Shown here piece by piece: positions 46,861 through 58,257 of a stretch of DNA of 64,000 nucleotides. Source of the DNA: Diploscapter coronatus (lineage: Eukaryota > Nematoda > Chromadorea > Rhabditida > Rhabditidae); NCBI GenBank assembly GCA_964036155.1, contig OZ038423.1, positions 21,281,249-21,345,248 on the forward strand, read 5' to 3'. The notes under the pieces were generated by a model. The model had not been told where the DNA came from, did no database searches, and saw nothing but the letters and a program-made list of their open reading frames with translations. Both the position numbers and the translations under genes were made by a program. Numbering within the stretch: position 1 is the first letter of the stretch; every line of letters begins with the position of its first letter.

Positions 46861-49800
46861 ATGCGTCTCCGATTGAGTGACGCAATTGCCCGAAAATGTC
46901 TGTTGCGAACCCAGTTTGGAAGACCGTTAATTGCCGTTGCTCCCCTTCTGAGTTGTCATGCAAACAGGCCTTGTTCTTCGGTGGGTTCGAAAAAGAAAAT
47001 AATTTTTTCTAAAAATTAGGAAAGTTTTAAGAAATAATGGTGATAGAGAAAAAGCCGACCAAATCCGAGTCGTGTGAAATTTTGTGAACAAAATTTTCGA
47101 TTTCAAAATTGTCTACTTTCACTCATGCCTGGTTCCGAACTTTCCGAAAAGCAAGCAAAGATAGAAATGAACATTTCAGCTCATGCGCAAGCCGATCACA
47201 ACGATGCCCCCTGCACTGCATTCGTACCTCTTCCAGTCTCCAGTGCCTTCTTCCGCAGCTCAATCAGACATTCAAATCGAGCTGCCTCCACTTCAGGGCA
47301 GAAATCTCGAGGAACATTTTCTGTATGCATTCTTTAATTAAAAAATCTTTCTGCATCTTTATACAAGGTTTCAAATCCATTCTTTTCCATGAAAAGGTGT
47401 TTGAAGCTTTATTTTTTCAAGTTTTCAGGACGATAGTCGAGGAACAGTTTGGACCATATCGAAATTTGCTGCACTCGATTCAATTCGATGAGAAGCAGCT
47501 GAAAGCGTTGGAGAAGGCGATGCCGAAGGAAGGTGAATGGAAATTCGAAGTTGGATGGACGCGATATGCGAATGGAAAGGCTGAGAGAGTGAGCTTTTTC
47601 ATTTAATTTTTTTAGTTCTCATTTTTGGCTTCTTGCATTTTTTCAATGAGATCTCCATTTGTATTTATGGCAAATTCTTTTTCTTTCCTCAAACTCTAAG
47701 ATTTCGTGGAAAATATAGGAAGACCTTTTTCTTCAAATTCAGGTGCCGTATCCTACAGAAGACGTGTTCTTCTTCGACGTGGAGATCTGTGTGACGGATT
47801 CTCGAATGGCCTGCATGGCTGTTGCCGCTTCAAAAGACGCTTGGTTTGTTTTATTCTTCTTGGTTTTTTTAATAAAAGTTAATGGGAGAAGAGAAAAAAG
47901 TCTTGTTTTTTATTTGAAGAATGCTCCATCTGGGTTAGTCAGGAATTGGGGTGATTGAATTTGAAGGATAAACCATGTTTCTTCTCTGCCCAGATCCCTA
48001 AAAGACTGGGAATGCTTTCAGTCTTTCAGAGATCCTGTTACTGGTATTACAAATCATTGAAGCCAACTGTCATCCATCTCCGGCGAAAATAGACAAATCA
48101 AAATTTCCAGAAAATTTGTATAAATTGTAATTTCAGAAAACAAGAGGCAAATGTCACGATTAGTTGTAAAGCTTGCTCATTATCAAAACCTTTCTCCACT
48201 CGTTTTGGGAAACAGTAAATCATTTCTATCAAGGAGAAAACCGCGAGAGATGTCTTACATGATAATGGAGCGCAAGGCTAAAGTAGTATCAATAATGGGC
48301 TGAAAACTCACGACAGTTCGTGCACATTCATTGTTTATTTATTGAATTCAAATTTTTCTGAAGATTTGGATTTTGGTTCTATTTTCTAGGAAATGGATGA
48401 TACATGGTATGAACACGAAGAACAGTGAAAGCATTTGCGCATGCATAACGTTGCACGTTTTCCTACAGATCTGCTCGCTTTTTCAGAATGTCTACGTTAT
48501 TTCAGTCATTTTTTCGTATTTCATGTACCATTCGTCATTTATACCATCACTTGTTTTCTGAAAGCAAAAAAATGCAAATCATTTCTATTTTCTTGCTCGC
48601 ATAATGCATATCTTTTTCCCGATTCTTTTCATTTTGCCTCCGTCCTTGTTTTACCTTTTTTCATTGACTCGTTATTTGCTCGCGAGCATTTCTGCCAATT
48701 TGATGAACTTTGAATTTTCTCATTATTTTTCGAATTTTTATTTGACTTTTGAATTTAGATGAGCAGTCCGGATGATCTGTTTGAGGGTAAGGAACAAGTC
48801 GCGCGAATTGAGGATGAATCCGAGCAGGCAGAGCAGAACAGGGCACACAATTCAAGCGAGGTATCGTTGATTGAAGAGAAAGGGGATGTTCATGCAGCAG
48901 TAATTAGAAATCGTTATTACTTTGACTGTAAGTAATGCTTTTTCAGGTTGACGCGAACTCTGAAAGCATGCCAGATTCGGTGAAGTACTTGATGTTGCAC
49001 AAACTTAGCGAGGAGAAGTTTCGTTTCATTTGGGATCACAAATACGTCCATCATAGCGACAGGACTCGTAACGCTCAATTGTATGAGGAGCTCAAAACGG
49101 ATCTGGAGAAGGAAGGGCATATCGTTTATTCGAGTAAGATAGCCTATTTTTGTGAAAGCAGAATTTTCGGAAAAGTCATTCGAAGATAATAGCTGTAAAT
49201 TTTGTTCAGGTACATGGCTTCGGAAGAACTTCAACTCCCTTCGATCTCAATTCAACCGATTACTAGACAAAATCCGCAGAAGCAGAGATCCGAGTTATGC
49301 AGAGACTGCGAAAAAATGGAAGTTCTACTATCTGATGGAAGTTTTGCAGAACGAGGACAGGTAATTTTTTCTTTCTAATTTTCAAAAACCCCTTTTTTAA
49401 GTTTGAGCGTAAAATAAGTAAACAGCGGTATTTAAACTTTTTTTTTGAAAATTTCGATGGATACCATTTCAGTGACAATGCATCGACCCCGACTGATGGC
49501 ATGCAAGCGTCAATTTCTCCTCAGCCGGTAGTCGTGCCTTTCTTCAACCCTCAAATGCCTGGACCATCTAATATGTCGAATGTTCAGCATTTCGTAGGTT
49601 ACTTATGAAAGAAAGGATTTTTGGATTTTTTCAGAATCCGAATCGCGTTATGATGAATCGTTTAGTCGGGCAGGATGATCGCCCCGTTATGCAGAGACCG
49701 AAAAGAAAGCAACCCAGCCCGGCCACTGACGAAGATCGTTCTGTGCCGTCCAAGAGTTGCAAATCTACTGCTGGACATTTGTGTAAGTAGGATAAATTCG

Positions 49801-52800
49801 ACTTGGTTAAAAATATCCCTGACTATAATGAATCGAATCAAATTGAAAATTAACATTTGATTGATTGCCATAAAGCAACGATTTTCTAAACTTATAAAAT
49901 TTATTTGTTTTTTCTCGATTAGTTATCATTTTGGAAAAAAGGGATTCTATTTTCAAATTTCAACTTTCAGCTTCAACATTCGTGTCTATCTGTGAGGCAT
50001 TAGAGGAGAAGCGTCCTGGTCTGTCCTCTGAGCTCTGCCTGCAAATGGGCGAACTCATTCAGAAGGGCCTCAGAATGCTCTACGAGAACACTTAGGCTGT
50101 GATTTAAACGGGCCATATCATTTCAGTTACTGTTGCTAATGTTTATTTCTCAGGGAGAATTGTTTTCGTCATTCCTTTCGTTTCAAAAATAAAGTTATTT
50201 GACAAAACCCCTAAAGAGGTCCGCACCAGAATCGATCATGAAATTTGACCATGCAAAAAATTAATTAATTTTAAAAAATTGTAAAAAGATCACAAAACAC
50301 GTTATTTGTATGTGAGGAATTTTAGCTGGTATTCGGGAAAATATTGCAGAGGTTATTTCACCGCCGCGCCACTGTCGCATAACCTCTGCAATATTTTTCT
50401 GAGAACTAGGTACCAGCTCATTTACTTACAAACACTTCTTACAAATCAGGGATGGCCGGAAATATTTTCGCTTTTTTCTTTTTGTGTAGAAATCTGCGTC
50501 TTTTCCACATGCACCACTGTCTCATTGCCGTTCCGATTTCTCTGGCAGAAATTCCGTCTAGCTTGAGACAGCGAGAAGGGAGAGAGATAGAGTAGGGAAA
50601 AGTACGAACGTATTTCCGGCCATCTCTGCTACAAACAAAATGTCCTTTCCAGGAATTTTTGTCTGGATGAAAATAATTTTTCTAAATTTCAGGTACAGTT
50701 GGTGCAGCGATCGACTTATCAACCACACCCCTCTGCCGCAATATTTCACTTGCAATTTGCGCGACTTCTACGTTCCTGTCGCTAAACAAGGTCTATTTTT
50801 CGTGCTTTTCTTGAAATGGAGTTGAAACTTTCAGGCGAGAAAAATTCCCGCATCGTGATAGGTCACAATGTTGGCTTCGATCGAGCCAGAACCCAGAGTC
50901 CGTATGAAAAGGAGGTTAGAGTTTCTTTATGAAATTTAGAAACTCAAAAGAGGTGCTATTACAAATCAAAAGGTAGATTTTTCATCCATATTCGAATTTC
51001 AGCCAACCGGAGTCCTGTTCATGGACACAATGGCGATGGTGGCCTCGATGCTTGGAATGGCAGATCATCAGGAGACGATGTACAAGACGAGGAGAGCGCA
51101 GACAGACGGAATGGACGATTCAGATCCTGCGCTCAGCCAAGTGGGGCCTATCGAGGGGAATAGCGAGGATCAGGTTGGCAGATTTAGTTTAAAATTTTTT
51201 TTGGAGATTTATTCTTCATTACTTATCTACCACAATCATCTTTGAAAAAAACCCTTCTGGATTTCGATTTGAAACTAATTTTACTGGCAAAATGCTTTCA
51301 AAGATATTCAATCCATCATTTTTTTCTCTTCAGAAAGGCGATGGCTGGATTCGTGAGTGGAAGAAGCGCGTTTCCCCGAAGGGCCTGGCAGATGTCCACA
51401 AATATCTCTATCCGAACAAGAAGCCTCTCGACAAACAGTACCAGAACTTCTTCGTCAAGTGCAGTCTGCCTGATGTCAGGGAGAAGTTTCAGGTATATTT
51501 ATTATTTTGCACTGAAGTTTGCTGACAGATATTAAGAATAATGATTGCTCAGCTGGGGTATTCGGAAATCTCGAAACCTCACAACTTGCTGAATAGTATA
51601 CAGAGCTAGAAGATGCTAAGGAAATGCTACTCATTTTGCATACTTTTCCTTCAAGTCACGAGGTTTCGAGTTTTTTTTTTGTAATTTCCCTTCATATTTT
51701 CTATCATTTTTCGTCTAATTTTTAGATCCTGATGAAATATTGCGCTCACGATGTGTTGGCGACTGCACAAATCTATGCGAAGCTCATGCCAATGTTCCAA
51801 GAAAAGTAAGGAAATTTTTTTTCAAATTTTGATCACCTCGAAAATTTCAGAATCCCCCATCCGATTTCTCTGGCAGGAATGGTCTACATGGGAGATGCAT
51901 ATCTGCCGATCAACCAGCATTGGAGACAGTTTTATCAGGCATCAAATGTTGAAGCAAAAATGAACGTTCCAAATTTCAGAAGAACGAGAAAGAGTGTCAC
52001 GAATTGAAGACGGAAGCGATGAGATCTCTCATTATTTCTGCGAAGAATATGATCCAACTCATGTGGGATTTGAAGTTTGAATTGAAAAATATTAATTTTT
52101 CAGTCCGACGAAAGAAGACGCGAAAAGAGATTTGTGGTTTTGGATCGAGGACTTCAGTCCCTGCACAAAGCAGTGCGCACTTCCGAGGTACGATTTAATA
52201 TTTTGGGCATTTTTTCTTGCCTAAATCACTATTTGAAATCGCATGAGATCATGCGACTAGACATGAGCGAAATAAGGTAGGGCAGACTAGATAGTTTGTT
52301 CCAATGTATTGCGTCATGCCTTGCGGCTTTCAACTTCTAAAATTCAAATGAAATTCAGTTGGTACCAGACGATCTTCAAGCAAGCTGCCCGTCGTGAGAC
52401 CCCCATCGAGAATCTGAAGCCGGACGACATCACATTCAAGACCAAGGCCAGCTGCCCCATTTTCGGATTCGTCTATGGCCCGTATCCAATGCTGAAAATC
52501 GATAAATTCGGATTCGGATTTCTCGTTCCGACGACCAAAGCTGTCAAAGGTTCGAAGTTTTTATTTTAATGTGAACATGAATTTATTCACAAAGTGAAAA
52601 ATCATTTTTGAACACTTGTATGCAATTGCAAGGTGATCTTCCTTTCAGAACTTCCCGAATTCATGCAGCTCGAAATTCCATCAGAAGGGGAAGAACCATT
52701 CGATTTCCCAATTAGGTATGTCACAGGGTGTGAAAAGAGTGAACGAACTTCGCAAATGATTTCAGAAAATGTGCCGAATTCGTGAGGGCCAATCTGAAGA

Positions 52801-55800
52801 CGGTCAATGATGTGGAGAAATCTGCGAAGCCTGCCATTGACTGGGGCGATTTGAAGTTCTACAGACTGCCACACTCGGTGAGTTTTTAATTCAATTTTTA
52901 TTAGTTTCTCTCGAATGTAAAAATTCTAAACGTTTATTGTGAGCTTTCGAAGTAGAAGTTGATAGTTTAGAAGACTGAAATTCAATCAATTTCAATTATC
53001 TTCGTTTTCTTCTCAGAGTGGATTGCAAGAGAACGTTGGTGACATGTACTCCAAATCGTTCTACAAACTATTCGGAAACCTGATTCGACCCACTCGTAAT
53101 GTGGAATATTTTGGGAGCCTTCTGAAATCGATTCAAGACACCAAGTTCTGGGATAGTTACAGGTGAAAATTTAGAATTTTCCTTTAGAATAATTTTCAAA
53201 TCAGTCTGTAACTGTTTTCGACTGTATAATTCGCTAGTTTTTTCTTTCCTTAAAAATCCTAGGCATAAGATATGAAGCGTTTAAAAATGATATGGTGGTA
53301 TTGATGAGCTTCAGCGAGCGGATAAATGAGGAAATTTCCGCCTGGTACGAAGATTCCCCGCCAATCGAAGACGGCGCTCCATCCCAAGGAGTCATCGCTC
53401 CAGCCATCTGCCCTGCAGGAACTGTTTCGAGAAGAAGCGTCCACAAACTCTGGGTCACGCTCACCAATGCTACGGTGAACTTCTTGTTTCGAATTCTGAA
53501 GAACTTATTGCAGACCTCTAAGCTTTCGTGAATACAAAATTAGTTAGGGGAAAGATAGGAAAAACAGTTTTTTCCGAACTACCTTGTGCATTAAGTGAAA
53601 GTTCGAAAATTTCGAGTTCCTTTTGAAACGCAACTTTTTCAGGAAAGTTCTCGTCTCGGCACAGGCATCAAGACGATGGTGCAAGCCCCGCCAGGCTACA
53701 AACTGGTCGGTGCGGATGTGGATTCTCAAGAGCAGTGGATTGTTGCCTTGTTTGGAGACGCTAGTCAGGCACTTGTCAAACGTAAGACGAATTTAAAAAA
53801 TTCCTAATTTAATTAATTTTTTAATTGATGGCCTTTATCGTTGCACAGTCAAAATTCCTATTCAACAGTTGAATCATTCTTTGCAGCTGTGTCTGAGCGG
53901 ATCGCTGGTCTGACCCCCTTCAGCAATATGATGTTGGTTGGGTCGAAAAACGACGGAACCGACCTGCACAGCGTCGTGGCGAAGCAACTCGGGATCAGTA
54001 GAGATCTCGCTAAGGTTAGTTTTAAATGTCTTTCTAAAAGTATTTCGGATTTGCAGACTCTCAACTACGCCCGCCTATATGGCTCGGGAGTGCAACACGC
54101 GAAACAGGAACTGATCAAAACTGGCAAGAAGCCACAAGAAGCAACCAAAGTCGCCAAACAACTCTTCGCTTTGACAAAGGGAGAACTCATGCAGTAAGGA
54201 TTACAAAATGTGTTGGGAATAATTTTACCAATTGGCGAATATCACCATGAGCTATCCTCTTCCTTCGGTAAGATGTAGATATCTTGAAAAGATTGGTTTC
54301 GTTTCTGAATGCGAGTGCATTTTTACCTGATCGGGAAGAAGAAAACGTGAATAATTTGTACAATCAAACCAAGTTCTCCATTTTAATAAAATCCTACTCA
54401 GTTTTATTAGCAATCTACTCGCAACCTTGATTTTCTATAAAAATGATTTTTTTTTCAGATGGACGAACATCAAGCCCGAATACAACGACATGTGGTTCGA
54501 ATTCGCTGCGGAACGAGGCTTCGATGGCTTCAAGAATTGCGTGGTTGTCGATGGAATCATCTACCTTCCACATTCTCATAGCTCTTTCAGGTTTCTTATT
54601 TATTCATTATTTTTTTTAAGAAACGGATTTCAGAAAGATCGCCGATGAATTCGAGCTGTTTTTGATGAAGAAGTTGAAGGACAAAGCGGCTCGGGGTTTC
54701 AAGATCAATTTCTTCTATGAAGATATCCAGAAGGACTACTACCTCTTCTATGGGGGATAGTGAGTTTTTTCTTCTTCTAACTTGGAATGTATTTTTCGTT
54801 TACTTATAAATTTGGTAACAGATGCTCTCGGTTCAATTTTCGTAAGCCGAACCGAACCGCGAACATCTCAGTTCGAGAATGAAAGGAATTTCCATTTTCT
54901 ATTTTCCATTCATCATTAAGATTTTAATTCCGCTTTATTTCTGACCAACCCAAACAGACACTTCTTGAACGTCAAATCGTCGATATCGAAATTCATAACA
55001 TTCAGTGAATCATCGACCTTCAATTGGCTGGCGATGCATTCCTCCTCGCCCCTTCCCCATACTCCAGTTCTCAAAGCCACAATTTCCACAGCCCTGCAGC
55101 CACTCGATCCTTCGGTTCCTGATGCCAGCAATTTCCTTTCCAAGTATAAGAGATCGATAATGAATTGGGTGAGTTCCCTTTTCCCTCTGATAATTTGAAA
55201 GCTGCATATTTCTATGTCACATGAAAAGGCATAAAAATTGGCATGGAGGAAACTTGGGTAGTTTTTATTTGACGACATGACGAGCTGAATTTTATTAAAT
55301 TTCGAACTAAATTTATGTTGGAGGATTCTTTACTAAGCTACTATTTTTCCTTATTGGCAAGAGGAATAAACAGTCAATCAATTAACGAAACTCTGGGCGT
55401 CATTACTCAAATTGGCAAGTTGTCGAGTCATCAAATTGTAGTTACCAGAAATTTACAATGCTATTTCTGATTTTTTTAAATTTCAAATATGATTTTTTTC
55501 AAAGAAAGGTCTTTCTTCCAGCATGTGCAATCCTCTGCAGTGGACTTTCTGCATCTGCTGCTGGTCTCGATGCGATGGCTCTGCAGCAAATACAACATTC
55601 CTGCCAGATTCGTCATTTCCATCCATGATGAAGTAAGAACTTTGAAGACTCATTCCTCTTTTGTAATAGAAAATGTTCGCTAAAACGATTTTATGATGTT
55701 GCATGATTTTCGAAGAAAATTAGATGTGAGGTTGCGAATTTTAGCTAATTTCTCTTCACCTTATTTTATCTCTAACTCGATAAAGCTGTGGCTAAAATGA

Positions 55801-56362
55801 ATGTTCAGGTTCGATACCTGGTTCCCAAAGAAGACGCACCTCGACTGTCGCTGGCTCTGATGATCGCCCACATGCATGTCAGGGCCTATATGTCTAACAC
55901 TGTTGGCATAGAGCAACTTCCGCTGGTCAGATTTTTCGCATAGATTTGTTCTTCGACTATTTCACACTCAGAACTTATACAATCTATAATGGTTTTTTCT
56001 TTCCTTTCACATTTATTCAGTACAAGACCGATTTAAAACGAAACATGATTTCGAAAGATGCAAATTTTCAGTCCGTGGCATTCTTCTCGAAAGTCGACGT
56101 CGACACGGTGCTTCGCAAAGAGCCGACTCTGAAATGCGAGAACCCAGATGGAACTCGTCCTGAGGATGGACAGGGGTGGACTATCGAGGATGTGCTCAGG
56201 TAATCATTAGAGTTTATGCAAATTTTCATCATTTTCCTGAAAATTTGAAGACTCACTGGTGGAAGCCTCAGAAAATCGTCCACAAACCGCATTGGAGATC
56301 AGAATAGTGGGAATAAAAATGGATATGAGGATATCAAGGAAGCTAAACGGAGTGCTATTTGA
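46861..56362 (+). CDS. polg: mitochondrial DNA polymerase gamma catalytic subunit
   Basis: Twenty-seven exons: 46861-46980, 47180-47322, 47429-47588, 47743-47843, 50693-50790, 50835-50914, 51003-51173, 51334-51492, 51726-51805, 51851-51938, 51980-52074, 52104-52187, 52359-52549, 52649-52715, 52766-52877, 53017-53162, 53315-53474, 53643-53781, 53887-54014, 54057-54193, 54459-54590, 54634-54759, 54958-55168, 55522-55632, 55809-55925, 56072-56199, 56251-56362; about 1131 residues. It replicates mitochondrial DNA. The first 40 residues are basic and lack acidic runs, like a mitochondrial presequence. Exonuclease motifs: D153/E155, D223, D353. Polymerase motifs: [10 protein letters not shown] with D710, R770/K774/Y778/Y782, and HDE with D1012. 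Human insert regions are shortened. Oddities: intron 4 (2.8 kb) hosts a MADF gene, intron 10 starts with GC, and the exon 22-23 junction reads TAA. Confidence 0.95.
48759..50095 (+). CDS. MADF-domain transcription factor nested in POLG intron 4
   Basis: Six exons: 48759-48860, 48947-49133, 49210-49360, 49473-49593, 49635-49782, 49971-50095; 277 residues. An acidic start is followed by a MADF domain (about 55-145): [12 protein letters not shown], then an ELKTDLE helix, then [14 protein letters not shown] and [10 protein letters not shown], the tryptophan-anchored three-helix pattern of Adf-1/Myb-type DNA-binding modules. A proline/asparagine-rich linker carries a basic RPKRK patch that could be a nuclear signal, and the end is helical. 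The ATG directly follows a GAATTTAG acceptor, so it can be trans-spliced. It has its own stop and an AATAAA at 50188, all within one intron of the polymerase gene on the same strand. The target genes are unknown. Confidence 0.85.
50188..50193 (+). terminator. poly(A) signal of the nested MADF gene
   Basis: AATAAA lies 93 bases after the MADF stop codon and 500 bases before POLG exon 5. If used inside a POLG transcript it would truncate POLG after exon 4. Confidence 0.6.
50302..50435. repeat. 130-base palindrome (hairpin or MITE) in POLG intron 4
   Basis: AAAATATTGCAGAGGTTAT near 50338 is complementary to ATAACCTCTGCAATATTTT near 50379 with a 22-base loop. Outer arms AGCTGG...CCAGCT and GTTTGTA-type ends extend the pairing to about 55 bases a side, with bulges. 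The shape resembles both a MITE and a long microRNA-like hairpin. It lies between the MADF gene and POLG exon 5. Confidence 0.65.
50447..50628. mobile_element. hAT-like MITE with CAGGGATGGCCGG ends
   Basis: A 182-base element. The left end CAGGGATGGCCGGAAATA answers the right end read in reverse, CAGAGATGGCCGGAAATA. It is flanked by TTACAAAT and CTACAAAC, six of eight bases alike, consistent with an aged 8-base hAT target duplication. It ends 65 bases before POLG exon 5 and has no coding sequence. Confidence 0.75.
51570..51670. repeat. short inverted repeat in POLG intron 8
   Basis: CTCGAAACCTCACAACTTG at 51570 answers CAAGTCACGAGGTTTCGAG at 51652, with two mismatches. The element is about 100 bases and fills much of the intron. 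Confidence 0.55.
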
Positions 56363-58257
56363 ATGGTAAAAATAGTATTTAAATTGCTCAAATCTACAAT
56401 AATCCGAGTTTAAAATTTGAGATGTGCAACATAAGATTTTTAATTCCACATAACCGGTAGTTATTCTTACAGTTGTTTCCTTTATCTTTAATTTATTGTT
56501 GATGTTTATTATTCTACTGGTAATCAATTCGTTTATCCTTATCGAATATTTCGGTGGCTTACCTCATAAAAACGGATACTTGTTGCCCAGATCTCCCCAA
56601 TACCTGAGTGTATGCAATAAATTCCTCATTTTGTATATCGTGAAAATGAAAAATGATTTGATATAGATGTTAGATTCATGCAGCTCAGTTGCTTCTACCT
56701 TAACATTTCACTTATTATTCCATCACCACTTCTCATTTTTATTCGCAATGTACCTAGCATAAAGTCCACAATTGATAACAATGTTCTAACAAAAGTATCA
56801 CCGCCAGACTATCCACTCTTGGTTATCTGCATTGTGTCTTGGTTATCTGCATTGTGTCTTGGTTATCTGCATTGTGTCTTGGTTATCTGTCTTGTGTTTT
56901 AATTATTAGTCTTTCGAAGAATGTTTCTTCGTTTCTAAACACATTACCCTCTGTACCTGGCTATCTGTCAATTATTCAATTAGACAGACGCCATTTCCCA
57001 AAAATGATAAAGCGATAAAGAATCTCACGAAATGAGACGGGAAAGAGTAAAGAGCGGCATTTTCCGTTTTTGACTATCTTGATGATGCTTTATCAGTGTG
57101 TACTCACAAGAAAATAAGGATCCTAAGCTGTAAACCATCTTTAGAAAGGGGAAGGGAAAACTTGTGATGATTCGTTGCTATTTACATTACCGATCAAGGA
57201 AGTAATTTTTACTGTTTCAATGATTCAACTCCATTTGCCCTTCTAACCACTTATAATTAGATAGGTACTGGATTTCAAAGCACAGTCTTATGTATATTAG
57301 AGAATACCCTAGTTGCTCAGAGACAGCTTCCCAAGGTAGAGAAGGATGGAAAGTTTCCCCACTCTTCTCTAACCTGAGAATTCCCGTGCGGAAACTTCCC
57401 CAGGGATGGGGAACTTTCTCGAGTAATCTTCGTCGCTTTACTTCCAATGTTTCGTTGGACTAGTTTATTCAGACTCTTGAATAGTATATATTCAGATATT
57501 TTTAAATTGAAGTCTTTATTCAATTCAATATGAACCACATTGATGCTTCGAAGCATGTGAAAGCATTAGCAAACATTTGAAATAAGTAGAATGCCAGTTA
57601 AAATAAATATTAAAAATTAAAGATCCTCAATTCTATCGACTTTTTATCGTTTTTACTACCATGTTTTTGATTTTCCGAGTAAAGTTTCGTTATCAAACGG
57701 GAAAAAAGCCCACATTTTGATAACGAAAACGCGAGCATATGAAAGTTAATCGATAGAATTAGATTAAAATATTCAAGTCACAAATGTGTACCCGCATAAA
57801 ACGCGAATTATATGAAAAGTTAGTAAAAAAAAATACAATGGAAAACGACTGAAATATCTTTGTAAATAGATCGTAAAATTCAAAATTGTCGCGTGATAAG
57901 CAAAAGAATTTTCGACAGGCAGGTAGAAATCAAAATGTGCCTCTAAAACAACTAATTTTGATAGTATACAGATGATAAATGTACTCTTTTTGTACGAAAA
58001 TCCTCAGTTAGTTAAGAATTTCTTTCTAAGGATTATCCCTAAAATCATTTAAAATATCAGAAACTTGGCAATTTAAACAAAGAAAACCTTGGCGGAATAA
58101 ACGAAGTTCTGAAATTCGTTTAACGAATTCATAAGTTTAAAAAATCGAATTCGAATTTCATTGACCTCAATTCTAAATCTATCCTATAACATATACAACT
58201 AGATAAATCAGATTATGCAAAGTAAATCCTGAAACTAAAATAGTTCATATAATCGAA
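56363..58257. other. convergent spacer between POLG and the LITAF-like gene
   Basis: POLG (+) and the LITAF-like gene (-) converge here. An AATAAA at 56617-56622 probably ends POLG. A tandem repeat lies at 56821-56900 and a small GGAAACTTCCCC-type palindrome at 57349-57420. No coding sequence is supported. Confidence 0.5.
56821..56900 (+). repeat. 20-base tandem repeat, four copies
   Basis: The unit GGTTATCTGCATTGTGTCTT occurs three times exactly (56821-56880), then once with changes. There are no spacers between units, so it is a minisatellite rather than a CRISPR array. Confidence 0.9.

Noticed and set aside
48373..48561. Open frame after a TTTTCTAG acceptor as the fifth POLG exon
   Set aside because: It fits the phase of exon 4 but has no resemblance to POLG, while 50693-50790 continues the conserved YSWCS sequence.
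56821..56900. CRISPR-like repeat array
   Set aside because: The units are directly joined without spacers, and the genome is eukaryotic.
57349..57420. Cluster of GGAAACTTCCCC-like sequences as Rel/NF-kB sites
   Set aside because: They are parts of one small palindrome in a 3' spacer; a regulatory role has no support here.
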